Assembly (NCBI RefSeq): GCF_014196055.1
Contig: NZ_JACICY010000016.1
Span: forward strand, 1-48,304
DNA length: 48,304 bases
Direction: 5' to 3'
Origin: Novosphingobium hassiacum
GTDB taxonomy: Bacteria > Pseudomonadota > Alphaproteobacteria > Sphingomonadales > Sphingomonadaceae
The position numbers and the translations under genes are program-made. Below are positions 8,592 to 16,986 of the stretch, piece by piece. Numbering within the stretch: the stretch's first letter is position 1; every line of letters starts with the position of its first letter. Under the pieces are notes generated by a model. The model ran no database searches, had not been told where the DNA came from, and saw nothing but the letters and a program-made list of their open reading frames with translations.

Positions 8592-8637
8592 GTTTGTAAT
8601 CAGGGGGCCAGGGGTTCGAATCCTCTAGCCGGCACCA
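8592..8637 (+). repeat. Attachment-site remnant: 3' fragment of tRNA-Thr (anticodon TGT)
   Basis: The stretch has an anticodon-loop-like TTTGTAATCAG, a T-arm AGGGG-TTCGAAT-CCTCT, the 3' acceptor strand AGCCGGC and the terminal ACCA. There is no matching 5' half (GCCGGCT, D-arm) upstream, so it is not a working tRNA. It is best read as the duplicated core left when the integrase recombined into the 3' end of tRNA-Thr, marking the right edge of the island; the intact tRNA should lie left of the window. Confidence 0.75.
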
Positions 8638-8773
8638 TACTTCTCAAGCACTTAGCGACGATTTTACTCCCTTAAGGGGAGCGTGTCGAGAGCCATGTGT
8701 GTCCGTCGTCAGAACGTTCGGCACAGATCGCGGCGTAAATTAGCGGAGTGCGGGCCTCGTCTGGGGGTTGATG

Positions 8774-9754
8774 TTAGGCGGCGAGCTTGCGGTGCTGCAA
8801 GCGCCGATACTCGATGGTCTGTCGCTTGATCCTTTCGCGCTGTTTGATGATGGCTGGTGCCCTGCCGAAGTAGACGTCTGCTGGCGTCACGTTGTTCAGG
8901 CTCTCGTGGTAACGGTGATGGTTGTAGTGCTCGACGAACGCCTCGATCTGAGCTTCGAGGTCGCCGGGCAGGAAGTAGTTCTCCAGCAGGATGCGGTTCT
9001 TCAGGGTCTGGTGCCAGCGTTCGATCTTGCCTTGGGTTTGGGGGTGCATCGGGGCACCGCGGACATGGCTCATCTTCCGGGCCTCGATGTATTCCGCCAG
9101 TTCGCCGGCGATATAGCTGGGACTGTTATCGCTGAGCAGTCTGGGCTTGTGCAGTACCGTGGCACTGTCGCAGCCCGAGGCCTTGAGGGCGAGGTCCAGC
9201 GTGTCAGTCACGTCCTCGGCTCGCATGTTGGTGCACAGCTTCCAGGCGATGATGTAGCGTGAGAAGTCGTCGAGCACGGTCGACAGGTACATCCAGCCCC
9301 ATCCGATAATCTTGAAGTAAGTAAAATCGGTCTGCCACATCTCATTCGGCCGGGTGGTCTTGGTGTGGAACTGATCGGCGGCCTTGATCACGACATAGGC
9401 CGGGCTGGTGATCAGATCATGAGCCTTCAGCAGGCGGTAAACCGTGGATTCTGACACGAAGTAGCGCTTCTCGTCGGTGAAGCGCACCGCCAGTTCGCGA
9501 GGGCTCAGATCGGTCTCCTCCAGCGCCAGTTCCACGATCTGGTCCTGGATATCGTTGCCGATGCGGTTCCACACTCGGCTCGGCGCCGATGGACGATCCG
9601 CCAGCGCCTCCGGCCCGCCTTCAAGGTAGCGATCATACCAGCGGTAGAACGTCCGGCGGGCGATGCCGAGCTTGTCCAACGTGTGCTTGGCGGGCAGGTG
9701 CGACTGCTCGACGATCCGGATGATCTCGAGCTTTTCGGAGGCGGGATACCTCAT
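8774..9754 (-). CDS. IS3-family transposase OrfB, DDE integrase
   Basis: A 326-residue protein with an N-terminal helix-turn-helix (KLGIARRTFYRWYDRY) and an rve-type catalytic core. The DDE residues are in WQTDFTYFK, LLSDNSPSY and GKIERWHQTLK, followed by the usual YNHHRYHESLNNVTPADVYFGR tail. The ATG overlaps the end of the OrfA frame (ATGA), so OrfB is probably made by coupling and, in the classical IS3 mechanism, also as an OrfAB fusion by frameshifting. It looks intact. Movement would also need OrfA, which is interrupted in this copy. Confidence 0.9.
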   Translation of the reverse strand: MRYPASEKLEIIRIVEQSHLPAKHTLDKLGIARRTFYRWYDRYLEGGPEALADRPSAPSRVWNRIGNDIQDQIVELALEETDLSPRELAVRFTDEKRYFVSESTVYRLLKAHDLITSPAYVVIKAADQFHTKTTRPNEMWQTDFTYFKIIGWGWMYLSTVLDDFSRYIIAWKLCTNMRAEDVTDTLDLALKASGCDSATVLHKPRLLSDNSPSYIAGELAEYIEARKMSHVRGAPMHPQTQGKIERWHQTLKNRILLENYFLPGDLEAQIEAFVEHYNHHRYHESLNNVTPADVYFGRAPAIIKQRERIKRQTIEYRRLQHRKLAA

Positions 9755-10179
9755 TCGTCGTCACCCCCATCCGCGATCATGCTTTTTTTCAGCCAGCGGT
9801 TTTCGATCGTCAGGTCGGCCACGCATTCTTTCAGGGCACGGGCTTCGCGGCGCAGATCCTGCACCTCGCCGGTGGTCGCGGCACGGGCAGTGTCGCCCGC
9901 CAGGCGGCGCATGCCATGTCGCCGGTCCAATGATCCCCCGGATCATCGGCTGCGGCTCCATTCCATGAACTCCTTCGACCAGGTGTAGTACAGGCTCTGG
10001 GCGATGCCTTCCTTGCGGCACAGCTCGGCAATGCTGTCATCCCCGCGAAGGCCTTCGAGCACGATGCGGATCTTGTCCTCGGCAGAGAAGTGCCGCCGGG
10101 TCTGCCACCGGATATCCTTCACCACCTGCTCCGCAGGGGCCTTCGACGGCGATTTTGAATAGGAGGATTTGGGCTTCAT
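9751..10179 (-). pseudogene. IS3-family OrfA, interrupted by an in-frame stop
   Basis: The frame starts at 10179 with a Lys/Ser-rich leader, then a helix-turn-helix (HFSAEDKIRIVLEGLRGDDS, AELCRKEGIAQSLYYTWSKEF) that would bind the terminal repeats. After KEFME the expected AGKRRLAGDT is replaced by about 16 codons that include a TGA at 9943-9945. The same frame then resumes with RRLAGDTARAATTGEVQDLRRE and ends at 9751. The extra segment contains ATGATCC-GGG-GGATCAT, a small inverted repeat. The product is therefore a 78-residue fragment unless the stop is read through. Confidence 0.7.
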
Positions 10180-10264
10180 CTTCGTTCCTTCGTCACTGCG
10201 ACGAAGCCCAAATCCTCCTTAAATCACAACCTCAAATCTGTGCCATTGGTGCTGACGGCGGACA

Positions 10265-10672
10265 CGTCGCCTTAGTTAAACTCTGCGGACTTTCCGGCAT
10301 CTGCAGCCCTATTCGCCAAGCCGCCTTTAAAAGGGAAAAGTCAGTTTGGCACCGCGGGTGGGATCCAAAACCGCGTTTTGATGGTTTGATTTTACGCACT
10401 TTTTTGCAAGCAGGTGGAGGTCATGCCCCTTCCGCTGCCCAATAAATTCTTGCGAGCATATCTACACCGAAATCGGTAGCACAGGAGGGAACATTAGGAC
10501 ACATCTAAGCGGATGATCTACGTGCTTATCACTGACTCGATGCGTGCAGTTAACCCCCAATGGTTACCCCCTGAGGAGGACTTTTCAACACGGTGATTTA
10601 TTGGTTCAACCTAAGCCCGCACAGTTCCGGGTAAGTGTTCGCTTTGCTGAATGCCCTTCAAGTTCGATGCAT
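10265..10672. other. Intergenic region between the IS and the polysaccharide locus
   Basis: About 400 bp with no frame I can support on either strand. It is less GC-rich than the genes around it. No tRNA, terminator or repeat was recognised. It probably holds the transcription end of the UDP-glucuronate epimerase gene. Confidence 0.4.
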
Positions 10673-11686
10673 CTAATTCTGCCATCGGCGGCCACCGTAA
10701 TGCTTCGTGTACCATCTGACGAAGTTGGGGATGCCGACGTCGATGCTCGTCGTCGGTTTGTAGCCCAGATCGCTTGAGATCGCGTCGATATCGGCGAAGG
10801 ACTGGCGGACGTCACCCGGTTGCATCGGCATCAGGTTCATCTCTGCCTTGCGGCCGAGTTCGGACTCCAGAATGCCGATGACCTTCATCAGGTGTTCGGA
10901 TTTGTGGTTGCCGATGTTGTAGAGGCGGTGGGGCTTTTCGCTGCCGCCGGCTTTCACCGCGCCATCATCGGGCGGCGGGTTGTCGAGGCAGGCCATGACG
11001 CCTGAGACGATATCGTCGATATAGGTGAAATCGCGGTACATGTCGCCGTGGTTGAACACCTGGATCGGCTCGCCCGCGAGGATCGCCTTGGTGAACAGCC
11101 ACATCATCATGTCCGGGCGGCCCCACGGACCGTAGACGGTGAAGAAGCGCAAGCCGGTCAGCGGCAGGCGATAGAGGTGGGCATACGTCTCGCTCATCAG
11201 CTCGTCCGCCTTCTTGGTGGCGGCATAGAGCGACATCGGGTGATCGACGCGATCGTCGACCGAGAACGGCATCTTGGTGTTGCCGCCATAGACCGATGAG
11301 GATGAGGCGTAGACCATGTGCTCTGCCCCGCGATGGCGCGCGACTTCGAGCAGGTTGAGGTGGCCGACGAGGTTCGACTGGACGTAGGCGTGCGGATTTT
11401 CGATCGAGTAGCGCACGCCTGCCTGCGCGCCCAGATGCACGATACGTTCGAACTGCTTGCCTTCGAGCGCGGCAGTGAGAGCAGGGTAATCGGCGAAATC
11501 GGTGCGCAGGAAGGTGAACTGGCCCTTGCCCTGTTCGACCAAGCGCGAGAGGCGAGCTTCCTTGAGTGCGGGGTCGTAATACGGGTTGACGATGTCGACG
11601 CCGATGACCTCGTCGCCCCGCGCGAGCAGGCGGGTGATCAGGGAGTAGCCGATGAAGCCGGCGGCTCCGGTAACGAGGACGCGCAT
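10673..11686 (-). CDS. UDP-glucuronate 4-epimerase
   Basis: A 337-residue extended short-chain dehydrogenase. The NAD-binding GAAGFIG is at 7-13, the catalytic Tyr 154 and Lys 158 in YAATK, and AGVRYSIENP at about 89-98 is diagnostic for UDP-glucuronate 4-epimerases (CapI/LspL type) rather than UDP-glucose 4-epimerase. It would convert UDP-GlcA to UDP-GalA in the cytoplasm, using the product of the UDP-glucose dehydrogenase at 15627-16931. Length is normal for the family. It stands alone on the minus strand, next to the tandem lyase-like genes, which fits a galacturonate-containing polymer. The ATG has a modest GAAGG ribosome binding site. Confidence 0.88.
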   Translation of the reverse strand: MRVLVTGAAGFIGYSLITRLLARGDEVIGVDIVNPYYDPALKEARLSRLVEQGKGQFTFLRTDFADYPALTAALEGKQFERIVHLGAQAGVRYSIENPHAYVQSNLVGHLNLLEVARHRGAEHMVYASSSSVYGGNTKMPFSVDDRVDHPMSLYAATKKADELMSETYAHLYRLPLTGLRFFTVYGPWGRPDMMMWLFTKAILAGEPIQVFNHGDMYRDFTYIDDIVSGVMACLDNPPPDDGAVKAGGSEKPHRLYNIGNHKSEHLMKVIGILESELGRKAEMNLMPMQPGDVRQSFADIDAISSDLGYKPTTSIDVGIPNFVRWYTKHYGGRRWQN

Positions 11687-11979
11687 GGGCAGATTTACCT
11701 TCGATTATTGTTCACTCCGCCGCCGGCAGAGCCCGGGTGATCTGGGTCGGGCGATGCTCAATTCGATCCGTCTCCCCCACCTACGCAGAGGGCACGAGAT
11801 GTGACCATGGTAGCGACCAGTGTCTTGCAGACTTTCAATCGACAGGCCAGAGACCCAAAATTGCAACCCTTTTTGAACGCCCTTGGCACAAATTCCCCTG
11901 CGATTATCTGCAAGAGATCATCCCAAACGACAGCCTGTGGCGAAACCGGCTATCATGCTATTGGCTGATCCTGTGAAAA
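11687..11979. other. Intergenic region upstream of the epimerase gene
   Basis: About 290 bp with no supported gene. It must carry the epimerase promoter, and its far end is the terminator of the first lyase-like gene. No clear operator repeat was seen. Confidence 0.35.
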
Positions 11980-12012
11980 GTGCCGGGAAGCGCTGCCCGC
12001 ACTTCCCGGCAC
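11980..12012 (-). terminator. Intrinsic terminator of the first lyase-like gene
   Basis: GTGCCGGGAAG (11980-11990) and CTTCCCGGCAC (12002-12012) form a perfect 11-bp stem with an 11-base loop. On the minus strand it lies 19 bases past the stop codon at 12032 and is followed by TTTT, the layout of a Rho-independent terminator. Confidence 0.8.
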
Positions 12013-12031
12013 CATCGCCAGATCGGAATTG

Positions 12032-13633
12032 TCAGGCTACGGCGATACCGCAGTTAACCGGCGGTATGGCGCCCTGGCCTGCCCCCACCCGGTTGATCAG
12101 ATTGCCCGATGCGTCCTGATCGCCCGCCAGTTCGTTGAGGAACTCCTCAAGATTGGTGTAGCCATCGCCATCACCGTCGGTATTCGGGTCAGTCCACTTG
12201 CGTATGGATTCCCAGTTATCGGCCATGCCATCCCCATCGGCATCGACATAAGCCGTGCCACTGGCGAGCGTCGGCCAGCCGCCGACTTGGCTGGGGCTGT
12301 CGATGATCTTGCCGCGACAGGCGAGAAAATCTGCGACAACGCGCTGATCAGAGGAATCGCGCGGCAATGCGCCACCGCTTGCCAGCACGTCCCGAACCCC
12401 CTGTTCGGCTGACGTATAGCGCTGGACCGAAAGGGCTCCGATGACGCTGCTCGACAGATAGCTCCAGTCGGCTGGATCGAAAAACAAGCGCTCGTCGAAT
12501 GATGTGCTGCGCCTGCGGCCGTCGATGTTACCTGCCATGAAGAACTTCGCGTAGCCCGGGTTGGTCGAATAGGCGACGTCGTAGTTGCCACCGAAAATCG
12601 CGCTCCCGCGGAGCGAGTTTGGCCCCATCGATACCCAGTTGCCAACAATATTGGCTTGCCGGTAGTTGCCGCTTCCCGAACTCAACTGCTTCTGCAGCAT
12701 CGAGAAGTACTGGTGTGCCTTCTGGCCCATGTTGTAGGTGACGACATTGACCAGATCGGCGCGGGCGCCCACGCCCAGGTTGGGCATGCGGTCCGTGCCG
12801 TGCGCGATCAGGGTGTGATGCACGGTGATGTCGCTGCCCTCGACGAACATGCCCTTGGAGTGCTCGCCCGAAGGATGCGTCGATTTGCTCAGGCCTTCGT
12901 AGACCATCGACCACTGGACGGTGATCTTGCTCGACGCCTTGGTCGAATTGAACGGTTCGTCGGTTGCCCATGACAAGCTGACATGATCGAGGATCGTGTT
13001 CTGCGCACCTGAATCGATGGTGATTGCATCGGTCGTGTCCTGCTTGGTGCCCGAAGTCGGCCCTGGCCTGATGCGGACGTGGCGGATGATAACGTCCGGC
13101 ACCTTGAGGAACAGCGGCGATCCGGTGAGGTTCGACGGCGCGTTGCGGATGGCGATACCACCGCCGGGCGCGGTCTGGCCGGCCACGGTGAGATTGCCGG
13201 CGGACGGCTTGATCTGGCTGAGCAGTTCGATCGTACCGGCGACGCGGAACACGCAAGTACGCGCGCCAGTCGCCATCATACAGGCGCGGAGCGAACCCGT
13301 GCCCGAGTCGGCCAACGTGGTCACCGCAATCGCCCGGCCGCCCCTGCCCCCGGTCGCCGCAGCGCCGAAGCCCTCCGCCGTCGGGAACGCGCGTTGGCGT
13401 CCATCGGGCAACCTGGCCGGGTTGTAGCTCGCCGGTGTCGGCGACGTGGGAGATGTGGAGGGGGGTGGCGTTGGTGTCGGCGTCGGTGTTGGGGTGGGAC
13501 TTGGTGACGGTGTCGGCAAGATCACCGTCCCCGATCCTGAACCTTTTTTACCCGTATCACCCAGTGCAAGGACCTGCGTTACCAAAACGACACCCAAGCC
13601 GGTGCCGACGAAAATCTTCGTTTGAATGTTCAT
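12032..13633 (-). CDS. Secreted pectate-lyase-fold protein, copy 1
   Basis: 533 residues: a hydrophobic N-terminus (1-24) likely to act as a signal sequence, a Thr-Pro repeat linker (about 40-66), a right-handed beta-helix domain of the PL1/pectate-lyase kind (about 75-430), and a C-terminal Ca-binding-type segment (DADGDGMADNWE, DTDGDGDGYTNLEEF near 470-505). Active-site-like residues are Asp 216-His 217 in ILDHVSLSW and Arg 282 in DRMPNLG, where PL1 lyases have the RxP catalytic arginine. It would act outside the cytoplasm on a uronic-acid polymer by beta-elimination; substrate is inferred from the UDP-GalA genes nearby. Residues 71-316 are nearly identical to copy 2. Confidence 0.8.
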   Translation of the reverse strand: MNIQTKIFVGTGLGVVLVTQVLALGDTGKKGSGSGTVILPTPSPSPTPTPTPTPTPPPSTSPTSPTPASYNPARLPDGRQRAFPTAEGFGAAATGGRGGRAIAVTTLADSGTGSLRACMMATGARTCVFRVAGTIELLSQIKPSAGNLTVAGQTAPGGGIAIRNAPSNLTGSPLFLKVPDVIIRHVRIRPGPTSGTKQDTTDAITIDSGAQNTILDHVSLSWATDEPFNSTKASSKITVQWSMVYEGLSKSTHPSGEHSKGMFVEGSDITVHHTLIAHGTDRMPNLGVGARADLVNVVTYNMGQKAHQYFSMLQKQLSSGSGNYRQANIVGNWVSMGPNSLRGSAIFGGNYDVAYSTNPGYAKFFMAGNIDGRRRSTSFDERLFFDPADWSYLSSSVIGALSVQRYTSAEQGVRDVLASGGALPRDSSDQRVVADFLACRGKIIDSPSQVGGWPTLASGTAYVDADGDGMADNWESIRKWTDPNTDGDGDGYTNLEEFLNELAGDQDASGNLINRVGAGQGAIPPVNCGIAVA

Positions 13634-13662
13634 GTGCTACCCGTTCCCCCTATGGTGGGGCT
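13634..13662 (-). promoter_or_regulatory. Hairpin covering the ribosome binding site of lyase copy 1
   Basis: On the minus strand CCCC, a short loop (ACCATA) and GGGG form a stem in which the 3' arm is part of AGGGGGA, the Shine-Dalgarno sequence about 12 bases before the ATG at 13633. This could damp or gate translation. The stem is short and the idea is speculative. Confidence 0.3.
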
Positions 13663-13883
13663 ATTTTTGTTAATGAGATATGAGGTTGGTTTTATCAGGA
13701 ATGGTTAATTCGAGTTCTCCCCGAACAGGAAAATTGTTGTTACTTTAAAATCACATGGAATTATTTCTGCTCTTACTCCGGCAATTTAACGGCGCTTGCC
13801 TCAACAAAACGGAGACTGTCATCCACATTTTTTGATGCGACTGCGAAACCGGCAGCGGCAAATTTGGCGCGGAACCGGGGTGA

Positions 13884-15446
13884 TCATGCAACCACAAATC
13901 CGCAGTTCACCGGGGGTGCTGAAACCGCCCCCGCGCCCACCCTCTCGATTAGGTTACCTGCCGCATCCTGATCACCGGCGAGTTCGTTCAAAAACTCCTC
14001 GAGGTTCGTAAAACCATCACCATCGCGGTCGGCGTTGGGGTCGTTCGCTTGATTGGTGGATTCCCAGGCATCCTCCATACCGTCGCTATCTGCGTCGGTG
14101 TAAGGGGTGCCGAACGCCAGCGACGGCCAGCCGCCGATCTGCGACGGATCATCGATGATCGCACCGCGACACGCACCGAAATCGGTGACGACGCGCTGGT
14201 CCGAGCTGTCACGTGGAAATGCTCCGGCGAAGGAAAGAACGTCCCGAACAGCCTGCTGGGCGCTGCTGAACAATTCGACCGAAAGGGTCTGGATCGGTCC
14301 TGCAGTCACGTACTTCCAGTCCTGAGGTTCAAGAAAAAGGCGTTCGTCGACGAGAAGGGTCCGCCTGCGTCCATCGATGTTGCCTGACAGGTAGAGCGCG
14401 GCATGCCCGGGGTAGGTCGAATTGGTTTCGTCATAGTCGGCCCCATAGATCGGGGTTCCGCGCGCAGAGCTTGGCCCCATCGACACCCAGTTGCCGACCG
14501 CGTTCACCTCCCGCGTGAGGCCACTCGTCGTTGCCCCCTGCTTCTGCAGCATCGAGAAGTACTGGTGTGCCTTCTGGCCCATGTTGTAGGTGACGACATT
14601 GACCAGATCGGCGCGGGCTCCCACGCCCAGATTGGGCATGCGATCGGTGCCATGCGCGATCAGCGTGTGATGCACGGTGATGTCGCTGCCCTCGACGAAC
14701 ATGCCCTTGGAGTGCTCGCCCGAAGGATGCGTCGATTTGCTCAGGCCTTCGTAGACCATCGACCACTGGACGGTAATCTTGCTCGACGCCTTGGTCGAAT
14801 TGAACGGCTCGTCGGTTGCCCAAGACAGGCTGACATGATCGAGGATCGTGTTCTGCGCACCTGAATCGATGGTGATTGCATCGGTCGTGTCCTGCTTGGT
14901 GCCCGAAGTGGGCCCAGGCCGGATGCGGACATGACGGATGATCACGTCGGGCACCTTGAGAAACAGCGGTGACCCGGTGAGGTTCGACGGCGCGTTGCGG
15001 ATGGCAATGCCGCCGCCGGGTGCGGTCTGCCCGGCCACGGTAAGATTGCCTGCGGTCGGCTTGATCTGGCTGAGCAGCTCGATCGTGCCAGCGACGCGGA
15101 ACACGCACGTGCGTGCGCCGGTTGCCATCATGCAGGCGCGGAGCGAACCCGTGCCCGAGTCGGCCAACGTGGTCACCGCAATCGCCCGACCGCCCCTGCC
15201 GCCTGTCGCCGCAGCACCGAAGCCCTCTGCCGTCGGAAACGCACGCTGGCGTCCATCTGGCAACCTGGCCGGATTGTAGTTCGCCGGTACCGGCGACGTG
15301 GGAGAGGCGGTGGGGGTTGGCGTTGGTGTCGGCGTCGGTGATGGGGTGCTAGCAGGCAGCGTGGTGGAACTCGCTTCAGACTCTCCGCCACCACAGCTCG
15401 CGAGCAAAACCGCGCTGACCAGCAATGCCGGGAAGGGAAAGCGCAT
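13884..15446 (-). CDS. Pectate-lyase-fold lipoprotein, copy 2
   Basis: I place the start at 15446, which gives a clean lipoprotein signal (MRFPFPALLVSAVLLASC, lipidated Cys 18) and 520 residues; the upstream frame adds 45 residues without signal character. After a Thr-Pro-rich linker (33-55) comes the same PL1-like beta-helix domain as copy 1, with the DHVSLSW and DRMPN motifs retained, and the C-terminal DADSDGMEDAWE / DRDGDGFTNLEEF Ca-binding-type segment. It should be tethered to a membrane facing the periplasm or outside. Residues 58-303 match copy 1 almost perfectly, but the ends differ, including the anchor. A hairpin (GCGAGCG/CGCTCGC) sits just before the start, and no strong ribosome binding site is visible. 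Confidence 0.8.
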   Translation of the reverse strand: MRFPFPALLVSAVLLASCGGGESEASSTTLPASTPSPTPTPTPTPTASPTSPVPANYNPARLPDGRQRAFPTAEGFGAAATGGRGGRAIAVTTLADSGTGSLRACMMATGARTCVFRVAGTIELLSQIKPTAGNLTVAGQTAPGGGIAIRNAPSNLTGSPLFLKVPDVIIRHVRIRPGPTSGTKQDTTDAITIDSGAQNTILDHVSLSWATDEPFNSTKASSKITVQWSMVYEGLSKSTHPSGEHSKGMFVEGSDITVHHTLIAHGTDRMPNLGVGARADLVNVVTYNMGQKAHQYFSMLQKQGATTSGLTREVNAVGNWVSMGPSSARGTPIYGADYDETNSTYPGHAALYLSGNIDGRRRTLLVDERLFLEPQDWKYVTAGPIQTLSVELFSSAQQAVRDVLSFAGAFPRDSSDQRVVTDFGACRGAIIDDPSQIGGWPSLAFGTPYTDADSDGMEDAWESTNQANDPNADRDGDGFTNLEEFLNELAGDQDAAGNLIERVGAGAVSAPPVNCGFVVA

Positions 15447-15626
15447 TGCGCAAGCGAGCGGAACTGCGCTCGCCGAATGACGGGAGTGAAGCACCTTGAG
15501 CGACCTTGGAGCAAATATGGACGCTCGATATGCAATCGAATGTTGCCTGCACAGCGGCAAGCGTCGAAACGTGCCCGGCAAGGGCGGAGCTGCAATCGAT
15601 GATCAGAGCCAGTGAGGCCGCAACGC

Positions 15627-16931
15627 TCAAGCTCGCCCGACGCTGACGTAGCTGAATCCGGCAGCGCGCACTTCGTCCGGACGATAGACGTTACGCAGAT
15701 CGACGATCACCGGCGTGCGCAAAAGCCCACCGATCCGGGCGAGATCGATGGCCCGGAATTCATCCCACTCAGTCACCAGGACCATGGCATCCGCACCGGA
15801 AACGGCCTCGTAGGGCCCTGAAACCATCTCGACCCCCGGCATCAGCGCAGCCGCCATATCCATTCCTTCGGGATCGAAAGCCACCACCGACGCGCCGGCG
15901 TCCTGGAGCGCCTGGCTGATCGCGATCGCCGGCGAATCGCGCATGTCGTCGGTGTTCGGCTTGAAGGTGAGGCCAAGCAGGGCAACCCGTTTGTCGTGCG
16001 CATCGCCGCCAAGGGCCTCAACCACTTTGCGGCCCATCGCGCGCTTGCGCGTATCGTTGACCCTCGCGACCGATTCGACGATCCGCATCGGACTGTCATA
16101 ATCCTCGGCGGTCTTGAGCAGAGCCAGCGTATCCTTGGGAAAGCAACTGCCGCCATAGCCAGGGCCGGCGTGGAGAAACTTTGCGCCAATGCGATTGTCG
16201 AGCCCCATACCCCGGGCAACGTCCTGAACATCGCCGCCGACCTTTTCGCAAAGATCCGCGATCTCGTTGATGAACGTGATCTTGGTCGCAAGAAAGGCAT
16301 TGGCGGCGTATTTGATCAGTTCAGCGCTGCGGCGGCTGGTGAAAAGGATTGGCGCGCGATTGAGAAACAGCGGTCGATAGACCTCGCTCATCACGTCCCG
16401 CGCCCAATCGTCCTGCGCTCCGATGACGATGCGATCCGGTCGCTTGAAGTCTCCGATCGCTGCGCCTTCGCGCAGGAACTCGGGGTTCGATACGACGGCG
16501 AACTGCGCGGCCGTGCCGGACAAGCGTATGATGCGCTCGACTTCATCGCCTGTTCCCACCGGCACTGTCGATTTGGTAACGATGACCGACCGATCCGTGA
16601 GGCACGACGCAATTTCCGAGCTTGCAGCAAATACGTACGAAAGATCGGCGTGGCCGTCCCCTCGCCGCGAGGGAGTGCCCACCGCTACGAAGATCGCCTC
16701 GGCACCTTGAACCGCGTCAGCCAAGTCGGACGAAAACGACAGGCGCCCCGCCGCAACATTGGTCCGCACCAACTCGGCAAGGCCCGGCTCATATATCGGC
16801 ATGATCGCGCTGCGCAGCTTGTCGATTTTTTCGACATCCTTGTCGACGCAAACTACGTCATGACCAAAGTCTGCAAAGCATGCGCCAGAAACCAGCCCGA
16901 CGTAGCCGGCTCCGATCATAGCAATTTTCAT
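15627..16931 (-). CDS. ugd: UDP-glucose 6-dehydrogenase
   Basis: 434 residues from the ATG at 16931 (MKIAMIGAGYVGLVSG); an upstream extension of 21 residues has no family character. The NAD-binding GAGYVGL is at 7-13. The middle domain has Lys 207 and Asn 211, and the catalytic Cys 263 lies in GYGGSCFPKD. The C-terminal domain has LGLTFKPNTDDMRDSPA. It oxidises UDP-glucose to UDP-glucuronate with two NAD+, feeding the 4-epimerase at 10673 and possibly a GlcA transferase. It follows the NarL-type regulator by 55 bp and may share its transcript. GDP-mannose dehydrogenase is the main alternative, but the motif set fits UDP-glucose dehydrogenase better. Confidence 0.9.
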   Translation of the reverse strand: MKIAMIGAGYVGLVSGACFADFGHDVVCVDKDVEKIDKLRSAIMPIYEPGLAELVRTNVAAGRLSFSSDLADAVQGAEAIFVAVGTPSRRGDGHADLSYVFAASSEIASCLTDRSVIVTKSTVPVGTGDEVERIIRLSGTAAQFAVVSNPEFLREGAAIGDFKRPDRIVIGAQDDWARDVMSEVYRPLFLNRAPILFTSRRSAELIKYAANAFLATKITFINEIADLCEKVGGDVQDVARGMGLDNRIGAKFLHAGPGYGGSCFPKDTLALLKTAEDYDSPMRIVESVARVNDTRKRAMGRKVVEALGGDAHDKRVALLGLTFKPNTDDMRDSPAIAISQALQDAGASVVAFDPEGMDMAAALMPGVEMVSGPYEAVSGADAMVLVTEWDEFRAIDLARIGGLLRTPVIVDLRNVYRPDEVRAAGFSYVSVGRA

Positions 16932-16986
16932 ACTGTAAATCCCGAATGACTGAGCGCTTGCGACTAGCCGGCAACGACGCCCGCCA

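Larger units (their letters stand above)
8700..10264 (-). mobile_element. IS3-family insertion sequence, 1565 bp
   Basis: The ends are 29-bp imperfect inverted repeats (8700-8728 and 10236-10264), both beginning TGTCCG and ending GGCACAGAT, 23 of 29 positions alike. Between them are OrfA and OrfB of an IS3-type transposase on the minus strand, overlapping ATGA. Flanking bases (GTG on the left, CGT on the right) do not form a target duplication. It lies directly outside the island edge, about 60 bp from the tRNA fragment. Confidence 0.9.

Noticed and set aside
8560..8637. A complete tRNA gene next to the integrase
   Set aside because: Only the 3' half can be folded; the 5' acceptor strand and D-arm are absent, so it is scored as an attachment remnant.
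13440..13515. Short tandem repeats in the lyase linker regions
   Set aside because: They encode the Thr-Pro linker of the protein and need no further explanation; not a satellite or CRISPR.
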